From JADJNW01 sp033761835 (GTDB taxonomy: Bacteria > Bacteroidota > Bacteroidia > Chitinophagales > Saprospiraceae): 10,887 nt of DNA. Every line of letters starts with the position of its first letter. Positions within the stretch are counted from its first letter, which is position 1. The notes under the pieces were generated by a model that searched no databases, had not been told where the DNA came from, and worked only from the letters and a program-made list of their open reading frames with translations. A program made the position numbers and the translations under genes. Positions 1 to 6,779 of the stretch are shown here, piece by piece. The stretch lies in assembly GCA_033761835.1 (NCBI GenBank), contig JANRME010000003.1, forward strand, positions 1 through 10,887, written 5' to 3'.

Positions 1-23
1 TAAATTATAAAATAATAATACCA

Positions 24-383
24 ATGGTTACAAAAATTAATTGGGATGCAGTGCAAGTAGAGGAAGTAAATGCTTCGATGAAACGGCAAATCATTACAGG
101 CGAGAAACTGATGGTCGCTCGAATGCACTTTAAAGATGGATTCTTAGTCCCATTGCATCATCATGTACATGAGCAAGTGACGCAGGTGGTCTCTGGGCAG
201 ATGCGTTTTTGGTTTGGTGAAAACAAAGAACAAGTAATGGATTTATTTCCGGGCGATGTGGTGGTAATTCCATCCAATCTGCCGCACGAAGCCTTGATGA
301 TTGGGGATGTAGAAGAGATTGATACCTGGGCACCGCCGCGACAGGATTGGTTGGATGGCTCGGATCATTATTTGAGGAAGTAA
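24..383 (+). CDS. KdgF-like small cupin protein
   Basis: This is a 119-residue single-domain cupin. Both cupin motifs are visible. The first has a histidine cluster (H45, H46, H47, H49) followed by E50-Q51 and then the glycine of VVSG (residues 56-59). The second is PGDVVVIP (76-83) ending in H88. H45, H47, Q51 and H88 are the likely metal ligands. Length, the KRQ...G start and the LHxHxHEQ signature resemble KdgF, which linearises 4,5-unsaturated uronates from pectin and alginate. That role is inferred from family resemblance only; many small cupins share this fold. The ATG at 24 has an A-rich leader with no Shine-Dalgarno sequence. An SDR gene follows 30 bases after the stop and is probably co-transcribed. 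The promoter must lie left of the window. Cupin fold is near certain; substrate is unknown. Confidence 0.85.
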   Translation: MVTKINWDAVQVEEVNASMKRQIITGEKLMVARMHFKDGFLVPLHHHVHEQVTQVVSGQMRFWFGENKEQVMDLFPGDVVVIPSNLPHEALMIGDVEEIDTWAPPRQDWLDGSDHYLRK

Positions 384-413
384 TTATTGTAACTATTATT
401 TAAAATACAGTGC

Positions 414-1175
414 ATGGATTTAGGATTAATTAATAAAGTAGCTTTTGTAGCGGCTTCGAGTCAGGGCTTGGGCAAAAGCGTGGCAATAGAATTGGCGAAA
501 GAAGGAGCAAAAGTTATTATATGCGGTAGAAATAAAGAAATACTAAATAACGCTGAAGCGGAGATAAAAGCGTTGAATGCTCAAGTAATCGCTTTGGCAG
601 GAGATTTATCGATTGCTGAAGACCGGGAAATGATGATTAAAGCGTCCTTAAAGAAGTTTGGAAAAGTAGATATTCTTATAACAAATACAGGCGGGCCACC
701 GGCAGGAAAGTTCGAAGCATTTACTCAAGCTGATTGGGAAAAAGCATTTCAGCAATTATTACTCAGCGCGGTTGGATTGATTAATGGATTTCTTCCTGGT
801 ATGAAAGAGCAATACTGGGGGCGAATTATTACAATTACTTCACAGGCAGTGAAACAACCAGTGAATAATTTAATTCTTTCTAATGCAGTGCGTTCATCGG
901 TTGTAGGCTTAATGAAAACGTTATCCAATGAATTGGGCGAATATAATATTACGGTTAATAATGTAATGCCGGGTTATACTGAGACGGCGCGTTTAACAAA
1001 ATTAATAGAAAGTAATCCTGCCTTTGCTTCTGTGACAAGTGAAATTCCTTTGAGGCGATTTGGACAAGTGGAGGAGTTTGCAGCAGCGGTAGCGTTTCTG
1101 GCGAGTGAGCGGGCGAGTTATATTACTGGTGTTTCACTCGCGGTAGATGGTGGTTGGATAAAAAGTATGTTGTAA
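414..1175 (+). CDS. Atypical SDR family oxidoreductase (BKR-like, degenerate active site)
   Basis: A 253-residue short-chain dehydrogenase/reductase of normal family length. It departs from the SDR consensus at the key sites. The TGxxxGxG dinucleotide motif reads ASSQGLG (residues 14-20), and the NNAG motif is replaced by NTGGPP (91-96). The active-site serine is present (S143), but the YxxxK pair is replaced by S156 and R160 within LSNAVR. NNVMPG (182-187) and the C-terminal YITGVSLAVDGGW (236-248) are typical. This pattern fits the BKR-like SDR subgroup described as lacking perfect NAD-binding and catalytic motifs (CDD cd05344, from memory). It may use a different proton donor, or not be a standard reductase. 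The NTGGPP signature is conserved in that subgroup as I recall it, which argues against random decay. It sits 30 bases after the cupin gene, so both probably act in one pathway. Confidence 0.88.
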   Translation: MDLGLINKVAFVAASSQGLGKSVAIELAKEGAKVIICGRNKEILNNAEAEIKALNAQVIALAGDLSIAEDREMMIKASLKKFGKVDILITNTGGPPAGKFEAFTQADWEKAFQQLLLSAVGLINGFLPGMKEQYWGRIITITSQAVKQPVNNLILSNAVRSSVVGLMKTLSNELGEYNITVNNVMPGYTETARLTKLIESNPAFASVTSEIPLRRFGQVEEFAAAVAFLASERASYITGVSLAVDGGWIKSML

Positions 1176-1186
1176 GAAGTGCAACG

Positions 1187-1214
1187 AAATACGAGGTTGG
1201 AAGTACGAAGTTGG
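1187..1214 (+). repeat. Two 14-base direct repeats, TACGAAGT-type intergenic repeat
   Basis: Two adjacent 14-base units, aaatacgaggttgg (1187-1200) and aagtacgaagttgg (1201-1214), match at 12 of 14 positions. They lie in the 63-base gap between the SDR and methyltransferase genes. Their reverse complement translates as a NFVLPTSYFV-like peptide. I recall this type of spurious peptide (TSYFVLRTSYF) from dispersed intergenic tandem repeats in many Bacteroidota genomes. Membership of that repeat class is inferred; the repeat itself is plain in the sequence. Confidence 0.55.
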
Positions 1215-1238
1215 GGTATTTATTAAATTTTATTGCTT

Positions 1239-1967
1239 ATGAAATTATATAATGAATTAGCCGATTGGTGGCATTTATTCTCTATTCCTGATGATTATGC
1301 AGAAGAAGCAGCATTGTATTGGGAAATTATTTCAAAATATAAAGAAAATATTCAAAGCGCACTTGAATTAGGAAGCGGTGGAGGTAATAATGCTTTTCAT
1401 TTGAAGAAAAAATGTACGTTTACACTAAGCGATCTTTCTCCTGCTATGATAAAAATAAGTGAGGTATTAAATCCTGAGTGTGCGCATTTTGTAGGAGATA
1501 TGAGGAATCTTACTTTGAATGAAGTTTTTGATTTGGTTTTCATTCATGATGCGATTATGTATTTAACAACAGAACATGATTTGGAGCAAGTTTTTCAGGT
1601 AGCTAAAAAGCATTTAAAACCAGACGGTATTTTATTTATTGCGCCCGATTTTTTTAAAGAAACATTCACACCCGTCACCCATCATGGAGGGCACGATGAT
1701 GAAGACAGGAGTATTCGATATTTAGAATGGACTTATGACAGCAATCCAAATGATGATATAGTAGAAACGGAATTTGTTTATTTACTGAAAAATAAAAATG
1801 ATGTAATAAAATGTGAACGCGATAGCATGTTAGAAGGTATTTTTTCAAAGAAAACTTGGGAAGCATTATTGACAAAAGCGGGATTTAAAGTAACTTTTGA
1901 ATTAATACCGCACTCCGAATTAGAGCCCGATTCTTATTTTGGTATTATAGCAGAACCTTTAAGCTGA
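1239..1967 (+). CDS. Class I SAM-dependent methyltransferase
   Basis: A 242-residue protein with the Rossmann-like methyltransferase fold. SAM motif I is ELGSGGGNN (residues 43-51), the acidic residue at the end of strand 2 is D65 in SDLS, GDM (87-89) marks motif II, and HDAIMYLT (103-110) and LKPDGILFIAPD (126-137) follow. A conserved-looking THHGGHDDEDRSIRYLEWT stretch (147-165) and the N-terminal YNELADWW...DDYAEEA recall a family of unassigned methyltransferases also found in Actinobacteria (from memory). Substrate is unknown; the family loosely resembles amino-sugar N-methyltransferases. I chose the ATG at 1239 over the in-frame TTG six bases upstream because the family begins close to YNELADWW. 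It stands between a repeat-bearing gap and a 61-base gap, and looks monocistronic or weakly linked to its neighbours. Confidence 0.9.
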   Translation: MKLYNELADWWHLFSIPDDYAEEAALYWEIISKYKENIQSALELGSGGGNNAFHLKKKCTFTLSDLSPAMIKISEVLNPECAHFVGDMRNLTLNEVFDLVFIHDAIMYLTTEHDLEQVFQVAKKHLKPDGILFIAPDFFKETFTPVTHHGGHDDEDRSIRYLEWTYDSNPNDDIVETEFVYLLKNKNDVIKCERDSMLEGIFSKKTWEALLTKAGFKVTFELIPHSELEPDSYFGIIAEPLS

Positions 1968-2028
1968 TTTAAATCATTTTTTAATTGCTAAAACACATCG
2001 ATTTTTATGCTGAGAAAATACAGTTAAT

Positions 2029-2400
2029 ATGAAGAACAGTCATCAAAAAATCAGCATTCTTAAATGGGGAGTCAGCATTTTGGGTATCCTTTTCGCAGCG
2101 TTTTTGAGTGTTTTTGCATTGGATGTTTTTTCCGAAGGGTATGATTTTAAAGACACGGTAGTGGCATTATTTATGCACCTTATTCCAACATTTTTAATTG
2201 TTTTGTTGCTTATCATTGCTTGGCGGCGAGTGTGGATAGGCGGGATTGGCTTTTTGATTTTGGGCAGTTATTATCTCTACAATAGTTGGGGAGAAATAGA
2301 GTGGGCGGGTATTTTATTGCTTTCCGTTCCGCTTTTTATTCTGGCGATCCTCTTTTTCTTTATAGGCTGGTATCAGAAGAAGATCAGTGCCCGTCTTTAA
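2029..2400 (+). CDS. Small four-helix membrane protein (possibly DUF7670)
   Basis: A 123-residue hydrophobic protein with about four transmembrane helices (roughly residues 11-33, 42-65, 68-86 and 92-114), a short basic N-terminus and a basic C-terminal tail (KKISARL). The stretch FALDVFSEGYDF (29-40) followed by ALFMHLIPTF (46-55) is characteristic of a small uncharacterised membrane family. I believe this is DUF7670, but that name is from memory and uncertain. No catalytic residues are evident and no function can be assigned. The ATG at 2029 follows an A-rich leader. The next gene, a Na+/phosphate transporter, starts 41 bases after the stop, so co-transcription is possible, but nothing shows a functional link. 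Confidence 0.75.
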   Translation: MKNSHQKISILKWGVSILGILFAAFLSVFALDVFSEGYDFKDTVVALFMHLIPTFLIVLLLIIAWRRVWIGGIGFLILGSYYLYNSWGEIEWAGILLLSVPLFILAILFFFIGWYQKKISARL

Positions 2401-2441
2401 AGGCAATGGTGCATTGTAAGGGCTATTGATGTAGAATTATT

Positions 2442-4124
2442 ATGAGCATTTTGATTCATATATTTAAACTCCTTGCGGGTATAGGATTGTTTCTTTTTGC
2501 TATGTACTTGCTGGAGGAGTCTTTGAAAAATTTATCGGGTCGAAATTTCAAGCGTTTTTTGCAGCGTGTCACCAAAAATCGCTTAGGCGCAGTGGCGGGC
2601 GGTGCTATTGTAACCGCTATTCTGCAAAGCAGTTCGATGGTATCGTTGATGGTGTTGGCGTTTGTAGGAGCAGGCGTGTTCGCAATGAAAAATGCGCTGG
2701 CCATTATTTTGGGTGCCAATTTGGGTACTACGTTAGATAGTTGGCTGGTAGCAACATTGGGTTTTAAAGTAAATATAGAAATAGCGGCGTATCCAGCCGT
2801 TTTTGCTGGCGGTTTGCTGCTGATTTTACTTGGCAACCGCAAGTCCATCAAATATATTTCTTACTTTCTATTTGGCTTTGGTTTGTTGTTCATAGGGCTT
2901 TCCTTTATGAAAACCGCAATGGAAGGGCAGGTGAAAACTTTTGATTTTTCGCAATATGCAGCGTTACCACTGATTATTTTTCTATTTATTGGATTCCTTA
3001 TCACGCTATTGGTACAATCAAGTTCAGTGACGATGGCGCTTACACTCAGCGCAATTCATGCAGGGGTGATCGGGTTTGCTCCGGCAGCGGCTTTGGTACT
3101 TGGCTCAGAAACGGGCACTACGATCAAGATTTTGATTGGGGCAATCGGCGGGAGTGCATCGAAAAAACGTGTAGCATTGGGCAATTTACTGTTCAATGTT
3201 TTCCTTACGGTCGCTACCTTTGCTTTGATGAAACCAATTTTACATTTGATAACAGATATTTTTCACATCAGCGACCCGCTGATTGGTTTGGTTACTTTTT
3301 CAAGCTTGGTCAATTTATTAGGTATTATCGTTATGCTTCCTTTTCTTAATCCTTTTGCTATATTGCTCGAAAAATTTTTTAAAAATGCCGATGTTTCCGC
3401 GACTGCTTTTATCAGTCATGCCAATATAAGAGAACCCGAAACGGCCCTGGATTTATTTAGAATGGAAGCTGCCTATTTTATTTATAATTCTTTGATTTTT
3501 AATTTAAAAATCTTTGAAATTGATACCAAATCATTTGAGGATTATCATAATTTTAAGAATCTGAACGAGAGGAGAACTCTTTTTTCCAAGACAATGGAAG
3601 AGCAATATGCGTTTTTGAAGCAGCAACAAGGAGAATTACAGGCATTTTATTTAAAATTTAGGACATTTGTAAAAGAAGAACAAAATGCGCCACTCAACCA
3701 GTTGATTTCTGCGGTGCGCAGCGCGATGCATTCGGTGAAAAGTATGAAAGATATTGAAAGCAATATTACCAATTTGAAGCGTTCTTCCAAGGATATCAAG
3801 TTTAATTTTTTCCTCCATCATCAAAAAGAAACCACCCATTTATATGACCAATTGAATGCGCTTTTCATCCAATCAGAAAAAGCAAGTTTTGAAAAATTTC
3901 AGTATATTTTTGATATTATACAAAATAATTATAGCAGTGCACTTCATGATTTTTACAAAGAAGCATCGAGTACGGGTCTTGAAGACTTAGATATTACAAT
4001 CGCGCTTAATTTTAATCGAGAGTTATTTACTTCTAATAAAGCTATGCTAATCGCCATAAAAGACTTTTTATTAGATGAAAAACAAGCAGCGGATTTTAAT
4101 GAAATACCGGTTTATCAAACATAA
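2442..4124 (+). CDS. Na+/phosphate cotransporter family protein with PhoU-like C-terminal domain
   Basis: A 560-residue protein of the Na/Pi-cotransporter (NptA/YjbB, PF02690) family. Two inverted-repeat transport units are visible, each with the substrate-binding QSSS motif (residues 62-65 and 192-195) followed by a GxxxGTT motif (GANLGTT 91-97, GSETGTT 221-227). The membrane part runs to about residue 310. The rest (about 335-550) is soluble, helical and charged, as expected for the PhoU-like domain of this family. Members move inorganic phosphate with sodium across the inner membrane; bacterial YjbB-type proteins have been linked to phosphate export. Direction here is not determinable. No pho regulon genes are adjacent, and I saw no obvious phosphate-box operator. 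The gene looks intact, with a normal ATG start and family-typical length. Confidence 0.93.
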   Translation: MSILIHIFKLLAGIGLFLFAMYLLEESLKNLSGRNFKRFLQRVTKNRLGAVAGGAIVTAILQSSSMVSLMVLAFVGAGVFAMKNALAIILGANLGTTLDSWLVATLGFKVNIEIAAYPAVFAGGLLLILLGNRKSIKYISYFLFGFGLLFIGLSFMKTAMEGQVKTFDFSQYAALPLIIFLFIGFLITLLVQSSSVTMALTLSAIHAGVIGFAPAAALVLGSETGTTIKILIGAIGGSASKKRVALGNLLFNVFLTVATFALMKPILHLITDIFHISDPLIGLVTFSSLVNLLGIIVMLPFLNPFAILLEKFFKNADVSATAFISHANIREPETALDLFRMEAAYFIYNSLIFNLKIFEIDTKSFEDYHNFKNLNERRTLFSKTMEEQYAFLKQQQGELQAFYLKFRTFVKEEQNAPLNQLISAVRSAMHSVKSMKDIESNITNLKRSSKDIKFNFFLHHQKETTHLYDQLNALFIQSEKASFEKFQYIFDIIQNNYSSALHDFYKEASSTGLEDLDITIALNFNRELFTSNKAMLIAIKDFLLDEKQAADFNEIPVYQT

Positions 4125-4190
4125 TGATTAAGAATTGGCAATGTTTTAGTTAGAAATTTCATCAACTCGGCTTTTACACTCGCACAATTT

Positions 4191-4220
4191 TTTGGATTTA
4201 CAAAGGAAATTGTATTTTTA
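4191..4220 (+). promoter_or_regulatory. Candidate Bacteroidota-type promoter for the Gfo/Idh/MocA gene
   Basis: A TTTG (4191-4194) is followed after 18 bases by TATTTTTA (4213-4220). This matches the Bacteroidota -33/-7 pattern TTTG-N(about 19)-TAnnTTTG except for the last base of the -7 box. Transcription would start near 4226, leaving a leader of about 50 bases before the ATG at 4277. It sits in the 152-base gap after the phosphate transporter gene. AT-rich gaps give chance matches, hence moderate confidence. Confidence 0.4.
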
Positions 4221-4276
4221 GCCATCTGACCAATGCTGTATTGCGTCATTTTTGCTAACATAAACTTCCTAAACCT

Positions 4277-5608
4277 ATGTCGAAACGTACCAATCGCCGC
4301 GATTTCCTTCAAACAACTGCGCTTGCGGGAGCAGCCATACTTACCAGTCCCAATGTTTTTGCTTTTGAGGGTTCACCTGCTGAAAAAGTAGTGGTGGGGG
4401 TCGTTGGCACGAATAGTCGGGGCCATTTTTTAGCACAGATGTTTTCCAAAGTTCCCGATGTGGAAGTTGGTTATATCTGTGATGTGGATAGTAAGGCATT
4501 GGAAAAAACCATTGCACACATTGAGAATTTGACTGGCAAAAAACCGAAAGGTTTCACGGATGTTCGCAAGTTATTGGAAGAGAAAGATTTGGATGCTATT
4601 GTGATCGCTGCGCCCGATCATTGGCACGCGCCTGCTACTTTGATGGCAGTGAAAGCAGGTAAGCACGTGTACGTCGAAAAACCTTGTTCGCACAACCCTG
4701 CCGAAGGTGAAATCCTGGTGCAAGCAGCCGCCAAGTATAATAAATTGATCCAGATGGGTAGCCAAAGACGCTCCTTCCCCAGGGTGATGGAGGCGATAAA
4801 TGAATTGCACAACGGTATTATCGGTCGGGTTTATTTTGCAAAAGGTTGGTACGCCAATGCCCGCAAACCCATTGGTTTTGGTAAGAAAGTTGCTGTGCCT
4901 AATCATTTGGATTTTGAATTGTGGCAAGGGCCTGCGCCGCGTCGCCCGTATCAGGATAATTTGGTACATTATAATTGGCATTGGTTCTGGAATTGGGGCA
5001 CAGGCGAAGCCTTGAATAATGGTACGCATGAATTGGACGTAATGCGCTGGGGCTTGGGTGTTGATTTTCCTGTCAAAGTGACTTCTTTGGGTAGCAGATT
5101 CGCATACAAAGATGATTGGGAAACGCCTGATACCCAGACGATTTCTTATATATTCCCGAATAATACCATGATTGAATGGGAAAGCAGAAGTTGCAATGGT
5201 TATCCGATGGAAGGCAGCGGCCGCGGTACGATCTTTTATGGAGAAAAAGGCACGATGGTGATTCCCGGTGGTGATGATTACAAAGTATATGATTTAGATA
5301 ATAAACTTATCCGCGATGTAAAAACGAGTTTGGAAGAAGCAACCCGCACGAATACTATGGGCATGGGCGAGTTATTAGATATTCAAATCATTATTAATTT
5401 TATTGATACGATTCGTGGAAAAGCAAAACTGACTGCTCCAATTTCAGAAGGGCATAAATCGACGCTGCTGCCGCAATTAGGTAATATTGCTTATCGTACA
5501 GGAAGGGTATTAACTTGTGATCCAAGCAATGGCCGCGTTTTAAAAGATAAAGCAGCGATGAAGCTTTGGTCGCGCGAATACGAAAAAGGCTGGGAAATGA
5601 AGTTATGA
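4277..5608 (+). CDS. Tat-exported Gfo/Idh/MocA family oxidoreductase
   Basis: A 443-residue NAD(P)-dependent oxidoreductase of the Gfo/Idh/MocA family, which act mostly on sugars, polyols and glycosides. The N-terminus is a twin-arginine signal: NRRDF (residues 6-10), a hydrophobic stretch (about 12-22) and a likely cleavage site near VFA (27-29). This predicts export to the periplasm as a folded, cofactor-loaded enzyme. The Rossmann motif is VGVVGTNSRG (40-49). APDHWH (112-117), the catalytic-lysine motif EKP (134-136) and the histidine region GTHELD (249-254) follow, along with the WQGPAPRRPY segment (216-225) usual in secreted members. It does not resemble GH109 glycosidases closely. Substrate is unknown; keto-glycoside or sugar-acid chemistry is plausible. 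It probably has its own promoter and is followed at its stop codon by a strong hairpin. Confidence 0.92.
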   Translation: MSKRTNRRDFLQTTALAGAAILTSPNVFAFEGSPAEKVVVGVVGTNSRGHFLAQMFSKVPDVEVGYICDVDSKALEKTIAHIENLTGKKPKGFTDVRKLLEEKDLDAIVIAAPDHWHAPATLMAVKAGKHVYVEKPCSHNPAEGEILVQAAAKYNKLIQMGSQRRSFPRVMEAINELHNGIIGRVYFAKGWYANARKPIGFGKKVAVPNHLDFELWQGPAPRRPYQDNLVHYNWHWFWNWGTGEALNNGTHELDVMRWGLGVDFPVKVTSLGSRFAYKDDWETPDTQTISYIFPNNTMIEWESRSCNGYPMEGSGRGTIFYGEKGTMVIPGGDDYKVYDLDNKLIRDVKTSLEEATRTNTMGMGELLDIQIIINFIDTIRGKAKLTAPISEGHKSTLLPQLGNIAYRTGRVLTCDPSNGRVLKDKAAMKLWSREYEKGWEMKL

Positions 5609-5642
5609 TCTGATCTGATGACTTTAAGTCACCAGATCAGAT
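5608..5642 (+). terminator. Strong hairpin overlapping the oxidoreductase stop codon
   Basis: The arms atctgatctg (5608-5617) and cagatcagat (5633-5642) pair perfectly. Inside them, tgact (5619-5623) pairs with agtca (5627-5631) around a TTA loop. This gives a 16-position stem with one A/C mismatch. The stem begins at the last base of the TGA stop. No clean T-run follows (acattcttta), so it could act as a terminator, a 3' mRNA stabiliser or a dyad operator for the next gene. The structure is certain; its role is inferred. Confidence 0.6.
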
Positions 5643-5668
5643 ACATTCTTTACAAAACCCGACTCTAT

Positions 5669-6712
5669 ATGATTACCCTGCATCAATTCTGGACGCTGGC
5701 CATTTGTCTTATTGGGGCGGTACAATGCTTGTTCTTGAGTAGTTATTTTGCTTTGTTAAGACATGGGAACAAACGAGCGCATCGTTTATTAGCGCTACTA
5801 ATGCTATTAGTTGGCTTGCGTTTGAGCAAATCTGCTTATTATATTTTCGAGGGTGACACGATGCCGCTTTGGTTACTCAATACTGGTTTTGCTGCGCATT
5901 TGACGGTGGCGCCATTGCTGTTTTTATACTTGCGATCCGTTGTTCATCAAAAAATATTTACATGGAAACAGACTTTACATTTTGTACCAGCGATTATTAT
6001 TATCATCTGCTCATCGTTTTTACAAGTAGAAACCTTCTGGTATAGAGGCGGTTATAGCGTTTTATTAATTTACTCCATCATTTATTGGGTCTTAGCCGCA
6101 CAATTATTATCATCTTCTTTCAAGAATAAAGAAACAAATATCAAATGGCTCATGCCTTTATTTTTTGGTGTAAGCGTGTTTTTATTGGCTTATTTTTCTA
6201 ATTACATATTGAGACTGATTCCTTACGAACTCGCTCCAATGCTATATTCCATCGCCATTTTCCCTGTGAGTTTTGCGGCTTGGCGCAATTATGAATCAAG
6301 TTCTACTGCTGTTTTAAATAAAGCAACAAGAAAGTATCAAAATTTAGAATTGTCGGTTAATGAAATCGAACGTCAGAAGAGTCTCATTTTGAACTATTTA
6401 CAGAAAGAGAAGCCTTTTCTTGATCCTGAATTTTCTTTACAAGAATTATCTCAAAAAACACAAATCCCCACGCATCAACTGTCGCATGTATTGAATCAAC
6501 ATTTACATACTAATTTTACATCTTTTATTAATCAATACCGTATTCAAAGAGCAAGCGAAATGCTACAAGACCCTGCTTTACAACATTTTACAATTGCTGC
6601 TATTGCTTATGAAGCAGGATTTAATTCTTTATCCGTTTTTAATCAAACATTTAAAAAAGTGAAAGGTAATACGCCTTCTGCTTATCGCAAAAGCCATCAA
6701 AGAGGTAAATAG
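5669..6712 (+). CDS. Membrane-anchored AraC-family transcriptional regulator
   Basis: A 347-residue protein with an N-terminal membrane domain of about seven helices (residues 5-205) and a C-terminal AraC-type double helix-turn-helix (about 247-342). The DNA-binding signature FTIAAIAYEAGFNSLSVFNQ (307-326), followed by FKKVKGNTPSAYRK (328-341), is a clear AraC match. Such proteins are thought to sense a signal at the inner membrane and regulate nearby genes, but the signal is unknown. I start the gene at 5669 rather than the in-frame ATG at 5618. The upstream ATG lies inside the 5608-5642 hairpin, and the protein from 5669 begins directly with the first helix, as relatives do. It lies between two genes for Tat-exported oxidoreductases, its nearest candidate targets; this is inference. 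Confidence 0.9.
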   Translation: MITLHQFWTLAICLIGAVQCLFLSSYFALLRHGNKRAHRLLALLMLLVGLRLSKSAYYIFEGDTMPLWLLNTGFAAHLTVAPLLFLYLRSVVHQKIFTWKQTLHFVPAIIIIICSSFLQVETFWYRGGYSVLLIYSIIYWVLAAQLLSSSFKNKETNIKWLMPLFFGVSVFLLAYFSNYILRLIPYELAPMLYSIAIFPVSFAAWRNYESSSTAVLNKATRKYQNLELSVNEIERQKSLILNYLQKEKPFLDPEFSLQELSQKTQIPTHQLSHVLNQHLHTNFTSFINQYRIQRASEMLQDPALQHFTIAAIAYEAGFNSLSVFNQTFKKVKGNTPSAYRKSHQRGK

Positions 6713-6755
6713 AACTGCTAAAATACTACGCCTTTAGTTAATTTCACATAAAATT

Positions 6756-6776
6756 TTAAATAAATAAATTATTTAA
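6756..6776. terminator. AT-only hairpin between convergent genes
   Basis: Arms ttaaataa (6756-6763) and ttatttaa (6769-6776) form a perfect 8-base stem with a 5-base loop. It lies in the 67-base gap between the converging AraC and aldo/keto reductase genes. It could serve as a weak bidirectional terminator, but it contains only A and T and could arise by chance. Confidence 0.3.
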
Positions 6777-6779
6777 GAA

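Noticed and set aside
1..23. Initial taa as the stop codon of an upstream gene
   Set aside because: Only three bases are visible, so the frame cannot be tested.
1965..1982. Palindrome TGATTTAAATCA followed by six T, as terminator of the methyltransferase gene
   Set aside because: With a workable loop only four base pairs remain, all but one or two of them A-T, so it is too weak to call.
2456..2851. Minus-strand open frame of 131 codons
   Set aside because: It is antisense to the QSSS repeat region of the phosphate transporter; its Ala/Pro-rich composition is the mirror of the membrane-helix codons.
4571..5029. Minus-strand open frame of 152 codons
   Set aside because: It lies wholly inside the well-supported oxidoreductase gene on the other strand, has no recognisable protein features, and is a shadow frame.
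5618..5668. Earlier ATG for the AraC regulator
   Set aside because: It lies inside the stem of the 5608-5642 hairpin, and the added residues do not look like part of the membrane domain.
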